Shown here: in pieces, positions 59,492-64,000 of the stretch | Position numbering within the stretch: the first letter of the stretch is position 1 | Layout of the letters: each line of letters begins with the position of its first letter | NCBI GenBank assembly: GCA_965214485.1 | Contig: CBDCBW010000001.1 | Span: forward strand, 13,627 to 77,626 | Length of the DNA stretch: 64,000 nt | DNA from: JANQRZ01 sp965214485 | GTDB lineage: Bacteria > Bacteroidota > Rhodothermia > Rhodothermales > JANQRZ01 | Direction of reading: 5' to 3' | The notes under the pieces: generated by a model | What the model saw: the letters and a program-made list of their open reading frames with translations, nothing else | Told to the model about the DNA's origin: nothing | The model's database searches: none | Made by a program: the position numbers and the translations under genes

Positions 59492-59893
59492 TTATGATGC
59501 CACAGAGCCTACGGACGTGTCCCCGGCGAAGTCTTCGGCCACACTGATGGGGGAACGTGATGTGCCCACGCGGAGCACCCAATAGTCGCCCGGCAGTGCC
59601 TTCGGCTCCACGAAGAGGTCCTGACTGCCGCCGACGCGGTTGAAATCGTAGCCGCCGAGCGGCACACCGTTCTGGAGACGAATCACGAGACGGTTCAGAA
59701 GCACAGGGTCACCCGGCGCTCCGCTGAAGTGGCTATACCACCGCCCATCAACTAAGCGGTACTCGTCGCCCTTGAGGACAATCGTCGAGTCCTGAGCCTG
59801 AACGGCGGGACTTAAGGCTTGAAGGCAGCAGGCAAGGCCGAGCGCGAGCGTTGCGGCACGAAAGACTTGGCGTAAACAGGTTCGGTATAGCAT
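59492..59893 (-). CDS. Stand-alone copy of the subtilase N-terminal domain, array copy (b)
   Basis: 133 aa, differing from copy (a) only in the first few signal-peptide residues (MLYRTCLRQVF against MLHRTALHQVF); the mature part looks identical. DNA from about 57602 to 58120 and 59365 to 59880, including non-coding parts, is nearly identical at a constant offset of 1763 bp. GGAGGG precedes the ATG at 59893. It ends at the same palindrome as copy (a). The identity points to a recent tandem duplication or gene conversion. Confidence 0.75.
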   Translation of the reverse strand: MLYRTCLRQVFRAATLALGLACCLQALSPAVQAQDSTIVLKGDEYRLVDGRWYSHFSGAPGDPVLLNRLVIRLQNGVPLGGYDFNRVGGSQDLFVEPKALPGDYWVLRVGTSRSPISVAEDFAGDTSVGSVAS

Positions 59894-59961
59894 GGTGGTA
59901 CCCTCCGGTGGTGGTTGGTGGTGTCCTGCTAAAGAGGTAGCCCAGCTATGAGGCTGCCTCA

Positions 59962-61204
59962 CTAATTGCATTCGAGTCCGGTCGTCAGCCCTGGCCGGTA
60001 GCGGTAGACCCCGCGTGAGGTCCCAATGAGGATGGCGTTCTCGTCTTCCTCCCACAGGAAGTCCCACACCTCCGCTCCTTCGGCCACCACCGACCCCGGC
60101 ACCTCAAGTTCAGACCAAGTCTCGCCTCCGTTCAGCGTCTCCATCATTCGGAAGAGCGGGCGGCCCGGCCCCTCCCAGAGTCCCGCCCACAGCCGCCCCG
60201 GCTCGTTTGGGTGGCCAAGCAGCGCCTCGTAGTCGCCGATGCGCGGCCCGACCCCGCGCCAGGTCTCGCCGGAGTCCTCCGACTTCAGCAGCACGTACCA
60301 TCCCGTCGTCCCGACGTAGACTACGCTGTCGTCCTCGGCGTCAAACCCGAAGTCCGTCGGGTTGCTGTCGGCGCACATCGGTGGGCACGTCTGGCTGCGC
60401 GTCCACGTCCCCCCTCCATCTGTGCTACGTGTGAGTAACAGCTGGAAGCTCTGGTTGAAGGTCCCCGTCCAGATCACGTCGGGGAAGCCGGGGTGCCGCT
60501 CGCTCGGACTCCACGGGAAGTTCAGCGCCGGACCGGCACCGTTCATGCCCGCGTCGGCGACGTGCTCCCACGTCTCGCCGTAGTCGCGCGTGCGGAAGGC
60601 GTTAGTCGCGCGTGCGGAAGGCGTTACCGCCGCTGAGGGCGAGCACCGTCCCCGGTGCCTCCCCGTCGCCCTCCCCGAAGAGCCGAGATACCGAGGCGCG
60701 GTAGTCCGGCTGAACCAAGAACTCCTCGCCATCGCTGACATCTTCCCAGGTTTGCCCCCCGTCGGTCGTGCGGAAGACGCTCGGACGGTCCGGCCCCCAG
60801 AACGCCATCGGCTCGGCGGCGGCCAGCATCCGGTCGGGGTCGGCGGGGTCGGCGAGCACGTCGAAGACGCCTTCGATGCCGCGCGTCGAGTCGAGCGCGA
60901 GCCCAAGCGAATCCCACGGCGTGCTCGGGGGTTGCCCGGAGATGAGGTCGCGTCGCCAGAGGCCGTCACGCCCCATCTGGGGTCGATAGTCGCCGCCGGC
61001 GATGGCGAAGAGGTAGTCGCCGTGGAGGCGAAGGCGAAAGGCGGAGAGGTCGGGTGGCGAGAGGGCCTCCCAGGCGTCGTCGGCGCTCGCCCCAGCGCAG
61101 GGCGGGTCAGCCGTCGGTGGCTCGGCGCTCGGCGGCGCGGCGTCGCACGCGGCGAGGACGAGGCCGGTGAGACAGACGAAAGCGAGACGACGGGCAAAGA
61201 GCAT
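59962..61204 (-). pseudogene. Asp-box (BNR) repeat lipoprotein, array copy 3, frameshifted
   Basis: Starts at an ATG at 61204 with the common lipoprotein leader (LTGLVLAACDAAPPSAEPP) and runs to a stop at 60602, inside a 22-bp tandem duplication (60582-60603 and 60604-60625). After the duplication the BNR reading continues in another frame to 59962 (YGETWEHVADAG ... GVYRYRPGLTTGLECN). Removing one 22-bp copy would give a single 406-aa frame. This is therefore a pseudogene, a slippage-switchable gene, or an assembly error. Five Asp boxes are split between the two parts. Confidence 0.88.
60582..60625. repeat. 22-bp tandem duplication causing the frameshift in BNR copy 3
   Basis: Two identical 22-bp units beginning AGTCGCGCGTGCGGAAGG, at 60582-60603 and 60604-60625. 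22 is not a multiple of 3, so the duplication shifts the frame and makes a stop at 60602-60604. Confidence 0.97.
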
Positions 61205-61209
61205 GGTCA

Positions 61210-61527
61210 CGGCAACTCTGGGAACGATGAAGCCAAGAATCTTGGGTGAAACATAGGGTCTCCCAGCAGAAGGCGCAACCCCGTGAGGCGAAAACATGCC
61301 CAGGCTCGTGGTTTTATCCCCCTGCCCGCCGCCGACGCGGCTGAAGGCGTAGCCGCCAGTGACGGTGAACCCGTCAAGGAGTGAGCCCTCGGCGACTCCA
61401 CTGGCTGTCACGACGTGGAAGGCGTCGTCGGTCTCGTTGCGTCGGCTTCCACGAAGAGCACCGGCTGCGCGGCGGCGGGCAGGCAGAAGCGGAGCGCGAC
61501 GAGAACGAGTAACGGGAGCGAGTGCAT
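61210..61527 (-). pseudogene. Remnant of a secreted right-handed beta-helix protein
   Basis: An ATG at 61527 begins a signal peptide (LPLLVLVALRFCLPAAAQ) and FVEADAT, then goes out of frame near 61440. A second frame continues ETDDAFHVVTASGVAEGSLL and DGFTVTGGYAFSRVGG before running into the BNR copy 3 leader. DGFTVTGG is typical of the first coil of choice-of-anchor beta-helix proteins. The short TGGYAFSRVGG is similar to LGGYDFNRVGG of the subtilase N-terminal domain, which may be chance or mosaic recombination. Confidence 0.65.
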
Positions 61528-61538
61528 AGCAGGGCCGA

Positions 61539-61722
61539 TTAAGGGCCTATCCGAGAAGCCCTCTCGGCTGCGCCTGGCTGCACGGAGACTGCGCGTCGTG
61601 GTGCTGCATCGCCGATGCTGATGCATCGCCTGTGCTGATGCATCGCCTGCTTCGCACGCCTCGCTCAGTCTCCGTTCGCTCAGGCTTCGCTGGTCAAGCC
61701 GACTTTCCGAATAGGCCCTAAG
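61539..61722. mobile_element. MITE-like 184-bp inverted-repeat element
   Basis: Ends TTAAGGGCCTATCCGAG (61539) and, inverted, TTAGGGCCTATTCGG (61722 leftwards). An inner stem pairs GCCTGGCTGCACGGAGACTG with CAGTCTCCGTTCGCTCAGGC (16 of 20). The centre holds two GATGCATCGCC-type repeats. No transposase and no clear target-site duplication are visible, so non-autonomous mobility is inferred from structure only. It fills most of the 306-bp gap between the beta-helix remnant and cca. Confidence 0.6.
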
Positions 61723-61833
61723 ACGAAGCACCTTCCTCTCCTAGATAAGGCCCGACTCCCGAAAATCAACCCCGCCCCCCTGCGAGCCAACGACCGAAAG
61801 GGCCATCACAGACCGCTGAACATGCCGTCCGGG

Positions 61834-63438
61834 CTACACCTCGGCGTCCGACAGCTTATCGGCTGCGACCTGCTGAAGATAGGCTACCGCCGCGTTGTGC
61901 TCGGCGGGGACCTCGCCCCAGAAAACGGCCTCCTTGACGGATCCCGTCGCACCGCGCAGCTCGGCGGGGAGCGAGCGCACGACCTCGTCGAAGAGGTCGG
62001 CGCGGCGGAGGGCCTCGTCCCGCTGGGCCATCATGAACGCGAAGGCCGCGTCGTGCTCGTTCGGAATCTCGCCCTCCAGGATCGCCTCCCTCGTCCACTC
62101 TTTGACGATCCCGACGGCGACGCCCTCGGTCACGCCGAGCGTCTCCATGATCTCGTTCCCATCGACCGGAGGCTCGAAGTGGCGGAGGCGGTCCTTCTCC
62201 TCGACCTCGGCGAACTTCTGCTCGACCTTGTCGAAGGCCGAGAGGTAGCGCCGGACGCGGCTCGGGTTTTTGCTCGTGATGTCGGCGCGGACGAGGAGCA
62301 TCAGGTCGTCGATCCGGTCGCCGGCGTCGAAGAGCAGGCGGCGCACGGCGGAGTCGGTGACGGTGTCGTCGACGAGCGCGACGGGGCGGTGGTGCAGCGC
62401 GACGAGGTCGCGGACGTAAGCCATCCGCTCGTCGAGCGGGAGCTTGAGGCGGCGGAAGAGGTCGGGAATCTGGCGCGCGCCCCGGTCCTCGTGGCCGTGG
62501 AAGGTCCAGCCGTGCTCGTCCGAGAAGCGCTTCGTCTCGGGCTTGGCGTGGTCGTGCAGGAGGGCCGCCCACCGGAGCCAGAGCACGCGCTCGTCGTCCC
62601 GCCCGGCGGTGGCCTCGGCGAGGTTGTCGACGACCTCGAGGGTGTGGAAGAAGTTGTCCTTGTGGCTCTGCCCGCCGACGGTCTCGACGCCGGCGAGCGC
62701 CGGGAGCTCGGGGAGGAAGTGCTCCAGGAGCCGGGCCTCGTAGAGAATCTCGAGCCCGACCGAAGGCTTCGGCGAGAGGAGGATTTTGTTCACCTCGTCC
62801 GCGATCCGCTCGGCGCTGACGATGGCGAGGCGCGGGGCCTTGTCGCGCATCGCCCGCTCGGCGTCGATGTCGAGGTCGAACCCGAGCTGGGCGGCGAAGC
62901 GGGCGGCGCGGAGCATCCGCAGCGGGTCGTCCTCGAAGGTGACGTGCGGGTCGAGCGGCGTGCGGAGCTTCTTGCCGACGAGGTCGATCATCCCGCCGAA
63001 GGGGTCGAGGACGTTGCCGAAGCGCTCGGCGTTGAGGGCGACGGCGAGGGCGTTGATCGTGAAGTCGCGCCGGGCCTGGTCCTCTTCGAGCGTGCCGTCC
63101 TCGACGAGCGGCTTGCGGCTGTCGGCGCGGTAGCTCTCCTTCCGCGCCCCGACGAACTCGAGCACCAAGCCGCCTTCGCTCTCAGGCAGGCGGATCGCGG
63201 CGGTGCCGAAGTTCTCGTAGACGTGCGCCGTCCGGCCGCCCATCTTCTTCGCCACAGCCTTCGCCAGCCTGATCCCGCTGCCGCTGCCGATCGAGACGAA
63301 GTCGAGGTCGGTCGTCGGCCGCCCGAGGAAGCCGTCGCGGACGGCCCCGCCGACGGCGTAGGCCTCGACCCCGAGCCTGTCGGCGACGGCCCCGACGGTG
63401 CGGAGCACGTCCTCGTGCGGAAGCGGGGTATCGCTCAT
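61834..63438 (-). CDS. cca: CCA-adding tRNA nucleotidyltransferase / poly(A) polymerase family, with HD domain
   Basis: 534-aa enzyme that adds or repairs the 3' CCA of tRNA. The class II nucleotidyltransferase head has GGAVRDGFLGRPTTDLDFVS (DxD metal site) and RRDFTINALAVAL; RNA-binding motifs DPLRMLRAARFAAQLGFDLD follow. The C-terminal half carries an HD phosphohydrolase domain (HTLEVVDNLAEA, LRWAALLHDHAKP, FHGHEDRGA, YVRDLVALHHRP). ATG at 63438. The domain order matches Bacteroidota CCA/HDIG proteins. It stands alone between repeat elements. Confidence 0.93.
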   Translation of the reverse strand: MSDTPLPHEDVLRTVGAVADRLGVEAYAVGGAVRDGFLGRPTTDLDFVSIGSGSGIRLAKAVAKKMGGRTAHVYENFGTAAIRLPESEGGLVLEFVGARKESYRADSRKPLVEDGTLEEDQARRDFTINALAVALNAERFGNVLDPFGGMIDLVGKKLRTPLDPHVTFEDDPLRMLRAARFAAQLGFDLDIDAERAMRDKAPRLAIVSAERIADEVNKILLSPKPSVGLEILYEARLLEHFLPELPALAGVETVGGQSHKDNFFHTLEVVDNLAEATAGRDDERVLWLRWAALLHDHAKPETKRFSDEHGWTFHGHEDRGARQIPDLFRRLKLPLDERMAYVRDLVALHHRPVALVDDTVTDSAVRRLLFDAGDRIDDLMLLVRADITSKNPSRVRRYLSAFDKVEQKFAEVEEKDRLRHFEPPVDGNEIMETLGVTEGVAVGIVKEWTREAILEGEIPNEHDAAFAFMMAQRDEALRRADLFDEVVRSLPAELRGATGSVKEAVFWGEVPAEHNAAVAYLQQVAADKLSDAEV

Positions 63439-63845
63439 GCGAATACGGTCGTGTCCATGTCAACGCCAAAACGTGTCATCCTGAGCGAAGGCCCGCACGG
63501 GCCGGAGTCGAAGGATCTTTCCGAGTACAGGCTCAACCTTCTGCCGAGGCTTTCGCCGAAGAGATGGGCTTCGCCGAGCCTTCGGGTTCTTCGACTGCGT
63601 TCGCTGCGCTCACTTCGCTCAGGATGACAGGTGGAAACGGAGGCGGCTCGATTACGAGAAGCGATCTGTGGCCTATGGTCCGTCGTCTGCCGTCTATCCG
63701 TGCCGCGTGGAAGCTACAAACCGGAGCCGGGCTTGGCACACCCCGCCCCGTCTTCGCTCTGTTTTGACGCGCTGCGTCTGAACTAGGCTCGGGCACGCCG
63801 GTTGGACGGCGGCCGTCTCTGCTATCTCCCCCGATCCCTGCGCCC
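63439..63845. other. Divergent intergenic region between cca and the nuclease-family gene
   Basis: 407 bp with no gene. It contains the long palindrome at 63474-63629. The 200 bp upstream of the right-hand gene (63640-63845) shows no clear promoter box. Confidence 0.55.
63474..63629. repeat. TGTCATCCTGAGCGAAG extragenic palindrome
   Basis: TGTCATCCTGAGCGAAG (63474-63490) and CTTCGCTCAGGATGACA (63613-63629) form a perfect 17-bp outer stem. Inside are GTCGAAGGATC and its partner region TTCTTCGACTGCG, plus small hairpins such as GCCCGCACGGGC. This sequence type is seen as an extragenic repeat in many bacteria. It occurs once in this window. Confidence 0.92.
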
Positions 63846-64000
63846 ATGCGTCTGCTGCTACCGCTTCTCCTCCTCGCTGCCCCGCTCGCGGCGCAGGACA
63901 TCCCCGCCGTCGGCACCGAGGCGACGCTCGACGTGGCGACGTGGAACGTCGAGCGTTTCGGGCAGGCGGGCGGCCCCGCCGACGCGCCGCAGTTCGCCAA
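63846..64000 (+). CDS. Secreted endonuclease/exonuclease/phosphatase family protein, 3' end outside window
   Basis: 51 codons from an ATG at 63846 to the window edge. Signal peptide RLLLPLLLLAAPLAAQ, then DIPAVGTEATLDVATWNVER, where ATWNVERFG is the first motif of the EEP (DNase I-like) fold with its metal-coordinating Asn. The protein is therefore probably an exported nuclease or phosphatase. Domain completeness cannot be judged. Confidence 0.75.
   Translation, partial: MRLLLPLLLLAAPLAAQDIPAVGTEATLDVATWNVERFGQAGGPADAPQFA

Noticed and set aside
61408..61731. 107-aa open frame upstream of the beta-helix remnant
   Set aside because: Its first two thirds translate the MITE-like hairpin; only the last part from the ATG at 61527 resembles a gene start.

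Overview
The window reads as a high-GC chromosome fragment from a bacterium of the Rhodothermota (Bacteroidota-related; Rhodothermus, Salinibacter and Rubricoccus relatives). The evidence is a complete alternative complex III operon joined to a caa3-type oxidase whose subunit I has the YSHP signature known from Rhodothermus, three secreted proteins ending in type IX secretion C-terminal domains, a type III glutamine synthetase, an S46 dipeptidyl-peptidase, and mostly weak or absent Shine-Dalgarno sequences. The phylum is an inference from these families; no rRNA or tRNA gene is present to confirm it.

Region 1 (1-13285, minus strand) is one respiratory operon: actA-actB-actC-actD-actE-actF, a one-TM protein of unknown function, a SCO copper chaperone, then oxidase subunits II and I (subunit I leaves the window). 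It carries electrons from menaquinol to oxygen without a bc1 complex. Region 2 (13.5-27.8 kb) is housekeeping and accessory: a MATE exporter, a glycosyltransferase/sugar-transferase fusion, accA, a thioesterase, a T9SS-secreted LVIVD protein, nadC, an RlpA-SPOR protein, a thioredoxin-like protein, hrpB and an NRDE protein. Region 3 (28-40.3 kb) has glnA with a DUF4258/DUF2283 pair at its 3' end, an Lrp regulator, PAP2, DoxX and pgeF-like genes, a TPR protein, tmk, fur, a RHH/RelE toxin-antitoxin pair at the 3' end of msrA, and an S46 peptidase. Region 4 (40.5-52.1 kb) has dnaK with a clear terminator, an LRR T9SS protein, an AI-2E family permease, a small lipoprotein, a DUF3179 protein, ppdK and an outer-membrane protein. 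Region 5 (52.3-61.5 kb) is a decaying tandem array: a subtilase broken by an amber codon, three Asp-box (BNR) lipoprotein genes (one frameshifted by a 22-bp tandem duplication), two stand-alone copies of the subtilase N-terminus, and a beta-helix remnant. Region 6 has cca and the start of a secreted endonuclease/exonuclease/phosphatase-family gene.

The most unusual features are not genes. (i) Both toxin-antitoxin-like pairs sit directly downstream of a host gene and are followed by a displaced, near-identical copy of that host gene's 3' region. (ii) A ~120-bp cloverleaf-like repeat occurs three times with stems that differ in sequence but still pair, and two copies bracket the msrA/TA block. 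(iii) Short tandem duplications of 13-24 bp are very common and repeatedly fall on stop codons. (iv) Several other palindrome families fill the intergenic spaces. (v) The three-unit BNR/subtilase array has near-identical borders and divergent cores.
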